This document shows positions 1 through 11,324 of a stretch of 64,000 nucleotides of DNA, in pieces. The stretch comes from Schistocephalus solidus (Eukaryota; Platyhelminthes; Cestoda; Diphyllobothriidea; Diphyllobothriidae). Numbering within the stretch: the first letter of the stretch is position 1; the number at the start of each line of letters is the position of its first letter. The stretch spans positions 1 to 64,000 of the forward strand of contig WEDG01003335.1 in assembly GCA_017591395.1 (NCBI GenBank), in the 5' to 3' direction. Both the position numbers and the translations under genes were made by a program. The notes under the pieces are model-generated. The model worked only from the letters and a program-made list of their open reading frames with translations. It was not told the origin of the DNA and did no database searches.

Positions 1-40
1 ACCCGGAAGTACCCTCGCCTAGCTGTCAACTTCCTCCAAC

Positions 41-640
41 CCCTTCTGCAATATTTCTTTACCGAATACGCTATCTTCCCAACTGACGTCAAATACATCT
101 CTTCTCATACAGAATCAAGCCAAATGATCATAGCGTAGTGCTTACCGTCAAAACAGGGACATTGAAATTATCAATGCTGCCATACTTGCCATCATCAACA
201 GGTGATGTCCCGATCCCATACAGTGCACCCGAGATTAAAACTTTGAGTCATTTAATCATATAGAGGGCTCTCACCACTGCTGAAGAGGGCTCACTGCATT
301 TACTTGGGATAGGGGTCGCCTGTCTCAAGGCTAAGCAGAAATGCTCTTTTAAATCCTACAGACAGGATTAATCGGTACTCCTATGGCTAAAGTCCTATGT
401 CCTTAGCCGACATGACCTGAGCTCATCAGTGCAGCGGTGACAGCATTCCACGATGCTTAACTGATTGTGGACGGTAATCTACGGGTAAGTAATCCAGGAT
501 CAGATAAAATCACTGGAGGACTCCAATAAGCCAACAAAGGTAATTTCAGTGTCCCTGTCTTTGTCAGTAAACACTTCAAAGGAGATATGTTTATATTTTT
601 CATGTTTATCCGTATGATTAGACTAGGTCCGTGGCATAAA
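41..640. repeat. ~600-bp segment present only in the left arm (insertion or right-arm deletion)
   Basis: The left arm matches the right arm at 1-40 and again from 641. Between these points the right arm has only about 18 bases (11,266-11,283), which repeat the flanking motif aacttcctccaa. The extra block has an imperfect internal inverted repeat: 141-170 pairs with 541-570, sharing the core acagggaca(c/t)tgaaatta. That is compatible with a small non-autonomous mobile element or a foldback, but I see no clear terminal repeats at the exact ends and no coding frame I recognise. It could equally be ancestral sequence lost from the right arm. Confidence 0.6.
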
Positions 641-2574
641 CACCCCTTTAAGCAGAAACTTTGGAGGAGGCCGTACTGACGAGTAGCCATCCCTATCAAC
701 GTCTATCAGGAATCAAAACCTGAGAGAAAAATAAAATCATTTCAAAGAATTCAAACGACATTTTCACAAAGCAGTCACTGAGGCAGAGTTATGTCCTCTT
801 TGATTGTCTCTGATTGATTCAAATGGTGTTGATTCTGTGTATGTTTATTATTTCTTGACGCTCGAATTTCGAATCCAGCCCCTCGAGGTAACTTTTGCAT
901 ATGAATAATGCACCCCTTTCAGACCGTAGAAAAATTACCTGCGTCAGCAGAAGTGTTTTCTAAATGCCTTATTAGTCCTGTCAAAAGCTATTTGATAGAC
1001 AAAGTACATCCGATACCCTTGTGCACGTTTTGTTTGCTAAATTCCCTACTGTAGGATACTTCTGCCCCTGGTTTTTGTTCACATTTAAAAGTGCCTGCAC
1101 CAGCTTCTCATCTTACTTTCACAATTTCTTAGACTATATAGTGTTTGCTTAAAATTGCATTAGTAGTGTGCTTGTATCGATGTACTAAGATCCCTCTGTT
1201 TGCCCGTTTTATTACAACTGTCTTGTCATTCGTAAGATTGTTACATAACAGTCTGCTGCACATGGTTAATTATGTTTGCTTGTATCTATGGGACAACACT
1301 TCTCGAAACTTTTACTTTTACCCTCGAAAACATCAAAACAAATCTACATCGAAATAGGAGAGGCGAAAATACGAGCCAGATTTATTGGGAATTGTGTCGA
1401 CGGAAACAGGTACACGAAAATCTACTCGAAAGCAATGGCTTTCCTCCTTTGGTGGTAAGTGCACTCAAGGTAGACGCCAGCTGAATCTTCCTGGTGAGCC
1501 CAAATCGTTACGCACAATAGCAAGTATTCGTCCATAACTCCTCGATGAAACCTAATCATTTGGTCTGAACTTTTACGCTGCCTCTGGTAGCGCTCCAACC
1601 ACCTAGAGTTATAAACACAGTTCACTGGGAATTTCTGAATCGAAACACATAATCTTCCGCGTAGCTGCAGCTTAACGAGCGTGGAAACATTTAATGTCTA
1701 AGATGGTATTTTGTTGCTCTTGCATCAGTACTTTAGCTGTAGTGGCGAGTAAGGTTGAGGCTTCCTGACAAAGTCAGAGATGAAGAGATTTAAAACACCT
1801 CCTGCAAAAAGATTTCTAATAACTGGTGTTTTTGGAATGCACGCAATGGACTTCATTCGGATATGCACTCAATTTCGTTGGACCAGAAAAAGATGTAGAA
1901 CAAAAAGAAAAGGATCGTAGACATAAGGTTGAAACACTGACTGTTTGAACCTGCTTTCAAAGCGGATGCCTCTACAAGCTCACGCATCTAGAGCGTCTTC
2001 CTACCTGCGGCCACGCGTATACACCAGTTATACGGCTTGCAGTGGATGCATTAAGATATAACAATGTTTGTCCAATACTAGATATGAGGAACTCGCATCA
2101 AAATGCCATAGGAAATTGCTAGCGAGAAACCGAAGGCCCATACAGTACCAGATGGTGCCGCATAGTTAACAAAGATACCTTTGGATTCTTTGACGGCGTG
2201 AAATACCTCGGACTGAACGGAGCATTGCGATATTTTCCTTAGATGTTAGCTCTTTTAACGAACGTGTGGGTGACGGACATAGTCAACTACCTTTCTTATT
2301 TCCCTGCCCCAATCAGCGGGATACGAGTAACGCCGGTGAAGGTCATTAAGGAATTGTCGGAAGACGTAGAAGTATCCTAACACTTCAACTTTAGGCGTAA
2401 CCGTGCGCTGCGCCTAGCAATAAAGATGGAATAAGGCTGGCTTTAAGGATTCATATTATGTGAGAGTCATGTTTTGTCAAATATTATGCCATCATGTCTT
2501 ATTTTAAAAATCGAGAAATGGTGGTGGGGCTAACGGTCACGCTTGAAAGCAAGTTCCAAGGCCAAGGCTGAAGA

Positions 2575-3660
2575 AAATATTTCTGAGGTCCAATCGAGTG
2601 CGTTTGCTATGCGACGTTGTAAAGTTTGATCGCACAGTTGAGTTGTGCAGGCAAACTCGAAGAGATCGTCCACCCTCAGAGAGAGAAACATTTCCATGGA
2701 TAATCCGAAATATCTAGAGCAGACTATCCCATAGTGCCTGTAGGACAGGATAAATAAGTCAGCTTTTCAACCTGGCCTGCAGACGATCAATCTGAAGAAC
2801 GTCGGCCATCTTCGTTGCCGTTGCACCTGCTTTTAAGGGGTCAATATCTTTCTTTCTCCACGATGTTTTAGCTAGCTTTCCGTAATCTAAATGCGGTCTC
2901 ATAAAGACGCCGAAGATTTTTCCAAAGAGTTCAGGGAATACTTCAAACACTCGTCTGCTCCAATGCAACGTAAAAGCTGCCTTCTGGGCAGTTTTTCTCT
3001 ACAGGGTTCGGACGGCATCAAGTTCGATGTTGCTTTACATACCCAGATCTTTGTGCGCTTCTACCCTTTTTAATGCAGTGCTATAAATAAAATATTGGTG
3101 TTTTCCGTGATGCTTTTCGACCGGCACAAATGCGTAGGACCACACAATTCGGTACATTAAACTTAAATGGCCAGCTGGTCAAGCAGACAATCAGTTTGTC
3201 GATATTCGATTTTAGACTTTTGCGTCGTTAGCGCAGCTGACTTCGGCCATATATTTATGCATCCGCAAATATGACAGTTGTAAAGTCTAAGTTATTGTAG
3301 GTAGCCATTAACGTAGATTAGAGAGGTAGAGGGCGCAAAAAGAACTATGTCGGACATCACTTTCCACTTTTTGCCCATTGTGAGGTACAATTACTAATAA
3401 TAACTTTCTTCACTCTGCATGACAAGTTACTTCCGATACCTTTAAAAATCCTTCCTCGTATTCCTTCGTCCCACATCTTTTTAAAAATGAGCCTGTGTTG
3501 TCCACTCATCAGCTGCATTCTTGGCATCTACAGGATAACCTTTTTCTTTGCCCTTTGTCCATTTCTCGTGCAAGTTTATTCAGGACAGGTAGGTTGGTTG
3601 TGCCCCTTGCGCAAATCACTTTATAAAAAACAATCGTGCGAGAAATCTATCTCCCGTTAC
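2575..3660 (-). pseudogene. Decayed CR1/jockey-like LINE reverse transcriptase (left-arm copy)
   Basis: The minus strand holds the mirror copy of the RT relic at 8331-9360. Recognisable pieces in order are a degenerate palm motif A region, a domain with GIRGRIFK, a string matching the usual FADD active site that now reads FADA followed by a stop (about 3245-3290), and a tail near 2760-2970 resembling the connection region of CR1/jockey RTs (RRVFEVFPELFGKIFG). Frameshifts and stops break every part. Several disabling changes, including the FADA-stop, are shared with the right-arm copy. The element was therefore dead before the duplication, or the arms have since been homogenised. No endonuclease domain is seen. 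Confidence 0.7.
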
Positions 3661-4713
3661 TTGTTTTCTGAGGACTAGGATGAACTTGGCGACTTGGTAC
3701 GATGGGGCCAGATGATGGACTGGAGAACTGGGATTCCAGCAGGTGGTGTGTAGCTCATCTTGTCTTCCAAAAACTAATAATAGGAAATAATTTCACTTGA
3801 ACGATTGGTTCTACAGGGTGATCTACGATAGCAAGATATTCACATATATCTTTAGTGTTTATAGCATTATTAATCAAATTTTTAAAAAGACACAACGAAC
3901 GACTCCTCTGATTGCTACCCTATGGCCCAGTTCTCCGGGTGAAAAGATGCGTGTGCAGCTGGACTTCCTAACGAGACATAGAAATTTGAATATCGGTTCC
4001 ATTTCCATAAACATGTGCTGATGGTGGAACCTAGAAGATAATCCAGAGTTTAAAATTCCTTTATAAAGCAAGTATTAGTATGATTCTTTGATGCAAAATG
4101 CTATTGTGAAGAATTATCAGCCTGTTTTGGCAGGAGATGGCCTGTCAAGCAAATCTTTTGACATTTTGGAAGAGTCTGAACTACGGCTTTTAAGATGCCT
4201 CTGAAGAACCTGTAGTATTAATTGATTTCCGTAAATTCATTGAAAGTTTTTCATCCTCAACGTCTTTTTGCATTTTTTAACTGAATAAGTGCATTCGTGA
4301 AGTTGACTGACGAAGTATCTTCAGAGGATAAGTAAACCGAACTGCGGGAAAACGGTTCGATATTTCATTTGGTTTACGTTCCTGGGTACTTATTTATCAT
4401 TTTTTCTGTTAATAAGAGTCTTCAAGAATTCGACTGAGGTCAGATTATGATAACCGAATTCTACCAACTGCAACGCCTATCCGAGCACCGGCTACTCGAT
4501 TTAAATACGCAAACGCATGCCATCCTGTGTCCTTACGTTACTTTAAGTCATTTTTATTTAGAGAATTAGGCTGTCACCTTTGAGCTTCCCATTCACAGTC
4601 AAAAATTGCAATAGAATAAACCTTTACCACCGTAAATCTGGCAAACGTAAATTTTAGGTCACCGATATGTGTGAACCAGGCGCAAGCTGCCGTTTCTGAC
4701 ACAATTTTTCATT

Positions 4714-5040
4714 TTATTTACAATAGGTTCTCATCAAATGCGTATCTGCATTGCATTTAAATATGTCAACAGATTTCGAAAGGACAACTTTGTTAGGTAG
4801 TCTCCCCCATGTTCCAAAGACCCTCCGCGAAAAGATGTTCCATCGGACGTCCGTTTGGACCAACTTTCTCTGCAGTTTAAAGGGATGAGCCCGCAGATAT
4901 TCCATCCCAGCTTTTTATTCGAATAAGTCAGTAAATTCAAGGGCATGCTCACGGCCTCTGACAGTCCGGATCGTTTAGATGCCGTCACCGCGAAGTTGCC
5001 TGTAATTGTGAGGAAGCCATTTTCTCCCTGATCACTTCTC
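4714..5040 (-). pseudogene. C-terminal fragment of a second CR1/jockey-like LINE (left-arm copy)
   Basis: On the minus strand, after a GEVIRENGFLTITG-like stretch, the reading passes through a basic segment and ends with the pattern typical of the extreme C-terminus of jockey/CR1-clade reverse transcriptases: a T-x-x-R-x-x-x-F-(x)n-W-(x)5-P-x-x-V-V-x-S-x-S-x-x-x-F-K layout. In the sequence this is RWNIFSRRVFGTWGRLPNK followed by VVLSKSVDIFK. It shares this layout with the 3' end of the larger RT relic but lies separately from it. No intact RT precedes it. The mirror copy is at 6905-7232. Confidence 0.55.
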
Positions 5041-5640
5041 CTCTTTATCCTCGTCAGAAGGTACTAGTGGAAAGAACGCATTTTTGCATTAACTGTATCA
5101 GTTGCTTGCTAATTTTGGAAGATGCGAATGTTTCCAATAATTATTCATTTATTTATTGCCAGTTTACAGGCAAGGTCAAAAGAGATATACAGTAAAGGGT
5201 CGAGCTGACAGTGAATAAAAACTCCTGATCGTTATTTCAAGTCTTTTCGGGCGAAAAACCGCAGCTTATTGAGGGATTATAGTTCAGGACAGGGAAGCGT
5301 TGACCCAGGTGCAGGTGTAGTACTTCTGCATTCAGTGTTATAGATTTGGTATTCTGCAGCAGCAGGTATGTCAGCGGATGGCTGTTCAATGTCGACCAAG
5401 GAATAAGCCGATTAAGGTCTGCAGAGCTAGCAGTATTGCCCTCAGCATGAAGCTCGGCACAGGATTCAGAGTCCATGAACGCCATCAGAACGGAAGAGAG
5501 CTTCCACAATGTCAACACCCCTAATTCATAGAAGGTGTCCTGAATGTAGGAAACTAGTGACAGCTCTCGTAAACAAAGGATAGCTTTGCCGAAGTTCGAT
5601 ACTTCGAGGTAGCGTATTTCAGATTGCTATAACGTTTACC

Positions 5641-6298
5641 AACGTACAGGTTTCTGTGTTCTAAAGAGTAAACTCTTTTTGTAAATAAGTGCTGGACTCA
5701 TTCTATCTTCTTCCGTTCACTAGCGTGCAGAAGGCTAAACAGAAACGAGCAGTATTCCAGACTAGGTCTGACACACGTTTTATAAAGGCTGATTCTAATA
5801 TTGACGGTTTTGAAATTTCTGAGAATAAACCGAGTAGTTTGGCGTGCTTTCGAGACAGGGCGCAGTGCTCTGACAGATTAAGACTACTAGAATATGATAT
5901 GCATTGTGATAGAAGTAGGTGAGCGGAAATTTCAAAGTTCATCAACATGGTATTGACTACGTTCCAGACAATTCCTTATCAAATGGCAACGCGTTTTTTG
6001 AAATACTTAATTGTAAATTGAGAGTTCAAAAGACAACCCCAAATCCATATTTCCCTGGTATACAGACAATGGGACCGCGGAAGATGCACTCATCGCAGAT
6101 TTAAAGCATATCTGCCGTGGTAAAAACTTAATAATCGAAAAGCTTCTTAGCTTAAGTTAATGAGGCAAAACAAAACTGTGACTCAGTTTTTCGTCTATAG
6201 GACTATCAAATAAAGAATTCAACCCAAACCTCAGATAAACGAACCACATATCCAATTTATTCCTTTAGCATGCACAATTAGATGCCGTCAGTTTCTTT
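5641..6298. other. Spacer between the palindrome arms
   Basis: This 658-bp centre separates the arms and shows no convincing self-complementarity. Similarity stops sharply on both sides of the shared string gtaaacgttatagcaatctg. Open frames of 77 and 81 codons exist on opposite strands (5689-5922 and 5703-5948), but they overlap each other and match nothing I know. No promoter, RNA gene or transposon end is recognisable. Confidence 0.6.
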
Positions 6299-6904
6299 TG
6301 GTAAACGTTATAGCAATCTGAAATACGCTACCTAGAAGTATCGAACTTCGGCAAAGCTATCCTTTGTTTACGAGAGCTGTCACTAGTTTCCCTACATTCA
6401 GGACACCTTCTATGAATTAGGGGTGTTGACATTGTGGAAGCTCTCTTCCGTTCTGATGGCGTTCACGGACTCTGAATCCTGTGCCGAGCTTCATGCTGAG
6501 GGCAATACTGCTAGCTCTGCAGACCTTAATCGGCTTTATTCCTTGGTCGACATTGAACAGCCATCCGCTGACATACCTGCTGCTGCAGAATACCAAATCT
6601 ATAACACTGAATGCAGAAGTACTACACCTTGCACCTGGGTCAACGCTTCCCTGTCCTGAACTATAATCCCTCAATAAGCTGCGGTTTTTTCGCCCGAAAA
6701 GACTTGAAATAACGATCAGGAGTTTTTATTCACTGTCAGCTCGACCCTTTACTGTATATCTCTTTTGACCTTGCCTGTAAACTGGCAATAAATAAATGAA
6801 TAATTATTGGAAACATTCGCATCTTCCAAATTAGCAAGCAACTGATACAGTTAATGCAAAAAATGCGTTCTTTTCCACTAGTACCTTCTGACGAGGATAA
6901 AGAG

Positions 6905-7232
6905 GAGAAGTGATCAGGGAGAAAATGGCTTCCTCACAATTACAGGCAACTTCGCGGTGACGGCATCTAAAACGATCCGGACTGTCAGAGGCCGTGAGCA
7001 TGCCCTAGAATTTACTGACTTATTCGAATAAAAAGCTGGGATGGAATATCTGCGGGCTCATCCCTTTAAACTGCAGAGAAAGTTGGTCCAAACGGACGTC
7101 CGATGGAACATCTTTTTCGCGGAGGGTCTTTGGAACATGGGGAGACTACCTAACAAAGTTGTCCTTTCGAAATCTGTTGACATATTTAAATGCAATGCAG
7201 ATACGCATTTGATGAGAACCTATTGTAAATAA
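6905..7232 (+). pseudogene. C-terminal fragment of a CR1/jockey-like LINE (right-arm copy)
   Basis: Plus-strand counterpart of 4714-5040. The readable end includes TVRGREHALEF, LQRKLVQTDVRWN and LPNKVVLSKSVDIFK, with the W-x(5)-P...VV-x-S...F-K ending used by many non-LTR reverse transcriptases. A stop interrupts the frame between the REHALEF and AGMEYLRAH segments. It lies upstream of, and in the same direction as, the larger RT relic, so it is probably the tail of a different, older insertion. Confidence 0.55.
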
Positions 7233-8330
7233 AATGAAAATTGTGTCAGAAACGGCAGCTTGCGCCTGGTTCACACATATCGGTGACCTAACATTTACGT
7301 TTGCCAGATTTACGGTGGTAAAGGTTTATTCTATTGCAATTTTTGACTGTGAATGGGAAGCTCAAGAGTGACAGCCTAATTCTCTAAATAAAATGACTTA
7401 AAGTAACGTAAGGACACAGGATGGCATGCGTTTGCGTATTTAAATCGAGTAGCCGGTGCTCGGATAGGCGTTGCAGTTGGTAGAATTCGGTTATCATAAT
7501 CTGACCTCAGTCGAATTCTTGAAGACTCTTATTAACAGAAAAAATGATGAATAAGTACCCAGGAACGTAAACCAAATGAAATATCGAACCGTTTTCCCGC
7601 AGTTCGGTTTACTTATCCTCTGAAGATACATCGTCAGTCAACTACGAATGCACTTATTCAGTTAAAAATGCAAAAGACGTTGAGGATGAAAACTTTCAAT
7701 GAATTTACGGAAATCAATTAATACTACAGGTTCTTCAGAGGCATCTTAAAAAGCCGTAGTTCAGACCTTCCAAAATGTCAAAAGATTTGCTTGACAGGCC
7801 ATCTCCTGCCAAAAAAACAGGCTGATAATTCTTCACAATAGCATTTGCATCAAAGAATCATACTAATACTTACTTTATAAGGAATTTTAAACTCTGGATT
7901 ATCTTCTAGGTTCCACCATCAGCACATGTTTATGAAAATGGATCCGATATTCAAATTTCTATGTCTCGTTAGGAAGTCCAGCTGCACACGCATCTTTTCA
8001 CCCGGAGAACTGGGCCATGGTACAATCAGAGGAGTCGTTCGTTGTGTCTTTTTAAAAATTTGATTAATAATGCTATAAACACTAAAGATATATGTGAATA
8101 TCTTGCTATCGTAGATCACCCTGTAGAACCAATCGTTCAAGTAAATTATTTCCTATTATTAGTTTTTGGAAGACAAGATGAGCTACACCACCTGCTGGAA
8201 TCCCAGTTCTCAGTCCATCATCTGGCCCCATCGTACCATGTCGCCAAGTTCATCCTAGTCCTCAGAAAACAAGTAACGGGAGATAGATTTCTCGCACGAT
8301 TGTTTTTTACAAAGTGATTTGCGCAAGGGG

Positions 8331-9360
8331 CACAACCAACCTACCTTCCTCAATAAACTTGCACGAGAAATGGACAAAGGGCAAAGAAAAAGGTTATCCT
8401 GTAGATGCCAAGAATGCCTTTGATAGTGGACAACACAGGCTCATTTTTAAAAAGATGTGGGACGAAGGAATACGAGGAAGGATTTTTAAAGGTATCGGAT
8501 GTAACTTGTCATGCAGAGTGAAGAAAGTTATTATTAGTAATTGTACCTCACAGTGGGCAAAAGTGGAAAGTGATGTCCAACATAGTTTTTGTTGGGCCCT
8601 CTACTCTTTCTAATCTACGTTAATGACTGCCACAATAACTTAGACTTTACAGCTGTCATATTTGCGGATGCATAAATATATGGCCAAAGTCAGCTGCGCT
8701 AACGACGCAAAAAGTCTATAATCGAATATCGACAAACTGATTGTCTGCTTGACCAGCTGGCCATTTAAGTTTAATGTACCGAATTGTGTGGTCCTACGCA
8801 TTTGTGCCGGTCGAAAAGCATCACGGAAACACCAATATTTTATTTATAGTACTGCATTAAAAGGGGTAGAAGCGCACAAAGATCTGGGTATGTAAACAAC
8901 ATCGAACTTGATGCCGTCCGAACCCTGTAAGAAAACCGCCCAGGAGGCAGCTTTTACGTTGCATTGGAGCAGACGAGTGTTTGAAGTATTCCCCTGAACT
9001 CTTTGGAAAAAATCTTCGGCGTCTTTATGAGACCGCATTTAGATTACGGAAAGCTAGCTTAAACATCGTGGAGGAAGAAAGATATTGACCCCTTAAAACA
9101 GGTGCAACGGAGGGCAACGAAGATGGCCGACGTTCTTCAGGATTGATCGTCCCAGGCCAGGTTGAAAAGCTTGACTTATTTATCCTGTCCTACAGGCACT
9201 TATGGTATAGTCTGCTCTAGATATTTCGGATTATCCATGGAAATGTTTCCTCTCTGAGGGTGGACGATCTCTTCGAGTTTGCCTGCACAACTCAACTGTG
9301 CGATCAAACTTACAACGTCGCTAGCAAACGCACTCGATTGGACCTCAGAAATATTTTCTT
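8331..9360 (+). pseudogene. Decayed CR1/jockey-like LINE reverse transcriptase (right-arm copy)
   Basis: From 8331 the plus strand reads through NLPSSINLHEKWTKGKEKG, a palm motif A remnant (NAFDSGQHRLIFKKMWDEG) and GIRGRIFKGIG. The region corresponding to SGVPQGSVLGP has decayed to ESDVQHSFCWAL. The active-site box then appears as FADA-stop near 8655-8675, followed by scattered matches to the thumb and connection region down to about 9360 (KGVEAHKDLG, RRVFEVFP, RPHLDYG-like, then SEGGRSLRVCLHNS). These blocks in this order identify a non-LTR retrotransposon RT of the CR1/jockey group. It has multiple stops and frameshifts and no endonuclease or ORF1 nearby. Clade assignment is approximate. 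Confidence 0.75.
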
Positions 9361-11324
9361 CAGCCAATGAGTGCTATGGCCTTGGAACTTGCGTTCAAGC
9401 GTGACCGTTAGCCCCGCCACCATTTCTGATTTTAAAATAAGACATGATGGCATAATATTTGACAAAACATGACTCTCACAATATGAATCCTTAAAGCCAG
9501 CCTTATTCCATCTTTATTGCTATGCAGCGCACCAAGTTACGCCTAAAGTTAAGTGTTAGGATACTTCTACGTCTTCCGAAAAAACAATTCCTTAATGACC
9601 TTCACCGGCGTTACTGTATCCTGCTGATTGGGGCAGGGAAATCAGAAAGGTAGTTGACTATGTCCGTCACCCACACGTTCGTAAAAAGAGCCAACATCTA
9701 AGGAAAATATCACAATTCCGTTCAGTCCGAGGTATTTCACGCCGTCCAAAGAATCCAAAGGTATCTTGTTAACTATGCGGCACTATCTGGTACTGTACGG
9801 GCCTCAGTTTCTCCGCTAGCAATTTCCCTATGGCATGTTATGTGAGTTCCACATATATAGTATTGGACAAACATTGTTATATCTTAATGCATCCACTGCA
9901 AGCCGTATAACTGATGTATACGCGTGGCCGCAGGTAGGAGACGCTCTAGGTCGCATTAGCTTGTGAAGGCATCCGCTTTAAGTATGTTCAAACAGTCAGT
10001 GTTTCAACCTTATATCTACGATCCTTTTCTTTTGTTCTACATCTTTTCTGGTCCAACGAAATTGAGTGTATATCCGAATGAAGTCCATTACCTGCATTCC
10101 AAAAACACCAGTTATTAGAAATCTTTTTTGCAGGAGGTGTTTAAATCTCTTCATCTCTGACTTTGTCAGGAAGCCTCAACCTTACTCGCCACTGTTAAAG
10201 TACTGACAAGAGCAACAAAATACCATAGACATTAAATGTTTCACGCTCGTTGCTGCAACTAACGGAAGATTATGTGTTTGATTCAGAATTTCAGTGAACT
10301 GTGTTTATAACTCTAGGTGGTTGGGCTTCTGTCGGAGGCAGCAACAGTTCAGACCAAATGATTAGGTTTTATCGAGGGTTATGGACGAATACTTGTGTGC
10401 GTAACGATTTGGGTCACCAGGAAGATTCAGTTGGCGTCTACCTTAGTGCACTTACCAAAGGAGGAAAGCCATTGCTCTCCAGTAGGATTTCGTGTACCTG
10501 TTTCCGTCGACACAATTCCCAATAAATCTGGCTCGTATTTTCGCCTCTCCTATTTCGATGTAGATTTGTTTGATGTTTTCGAGGGTAAAGAGTAAAGTTT
10601 CGAGAAGTGTTGTCCCATAGATACAAGCAAACATAATTAACCATGTGCAGCAGACTGTTATGTAACAATCTTACGAATGACAAGACAGTTGTAATAAAAC
10701 GGGCAAACAGAGGATCTTAGTATATCGATACAAGCACACTACTAATGCAATTTAAGCAAAACATATATAGTCTAAGAAATTGTGAAAGTAAGATGAGAAG
10801 CTGGTGCAGGCACTTTTAAATGTGAACAAAAAACCAGGGGCAGAAGTACCTAGTAGAGCTAAAAAAATTGGGCAAACAAAACGTGCACAAGGGTATCGGA
10901 TGTACTTTGTCTATCCAAATAGCTTTTGACAGGACTAATAAGGCATGAAAACACTTTTGCTGACGTAATTTTTCACAGTCAGAAAGGGGTGCATTATTCG
11001 TACGCAAAAGTTACCTCCCAGAGGGGCTGGAAAAATTGAAATTCGAGCGTCAAGAAATAATAAACATACTCAGAATCAACACCATTTGAATCAATCGAGA
11101 CAATAAAAGATGATATAACTCTGCCTAATGACTGCTATTGAAAATGTCGTTTGAATTCTTTGAAATGATTTTATTTTCTCATAAAGGTTTGTTTCTGATA
11201 TAAACTTTTGATAGGGTGGCTACTGCTCAGTATGACCTCCTCTTAAGTTTCTGCTTAAAGGGGTGTTTGGAGGAAGTTAGAGGGTTGGAGTAAGTTGACA
11301 GCTACGCGAGGGTACGTTCGGGTC

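Larger units (their letters stand above)
1..5640. repeat. Left arm of a ~5-kb imperfect inverted repeat (giant palindrome)
   Basis: Read as reverse complement, this stretch matches 6299-11,324 almost end to end. Matching anchors keep a nearly constant coordinate sum: 5640/6299, 5518/6423, 4905/7041, 3797/8140, 2891/9038, 1272/10,634, 641/11,265 (sums 11,906-11,946), so only small indels separate the arms apart from one 600-bp block. Local identity looks about 95% by eye, with scattered substitutions and 1-3 bp indels. The outermost 40 bases also match (right arm 11,284-11,324), so the left arm reaches the window edge and may continue outside. Content is non-genic: a dead LINE reverse transcriptase and a second LINE tail, both on the minus strand. 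Open frames in the arm are otherwise short and look accidental. The alternative is a misassembled haplotype inversion; the spread-out divergence argues against a simple read-through artefact. Confidence 0.9.
6299..11324. repeat. Right arm of the ~5-kb inverted repeat
   Basis: Reverse complement of the left arm; boundaries are taken from where similarity begins next to the spacer (6299) and where the left arm runs off the window (11,324-11,330). The arm lacks the ~600-bp block found at 41-640. Its plus strand carries the sense copies of the two LINE relics. Whether similarity continues past 11,330 cannot be tested here, because the partner sequence lies before the first base of the window. Confidence 0.9.

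Noticed and set aside
1..11324. Palindrome as a pure assembly mirror artefact
   Set aside because: The arms differ by scattered substitutions, small indels and a 600-bp block, unlike a duplicated read or chimera. A haplotype-inversion artefact cannot be excluded from sequence alone.
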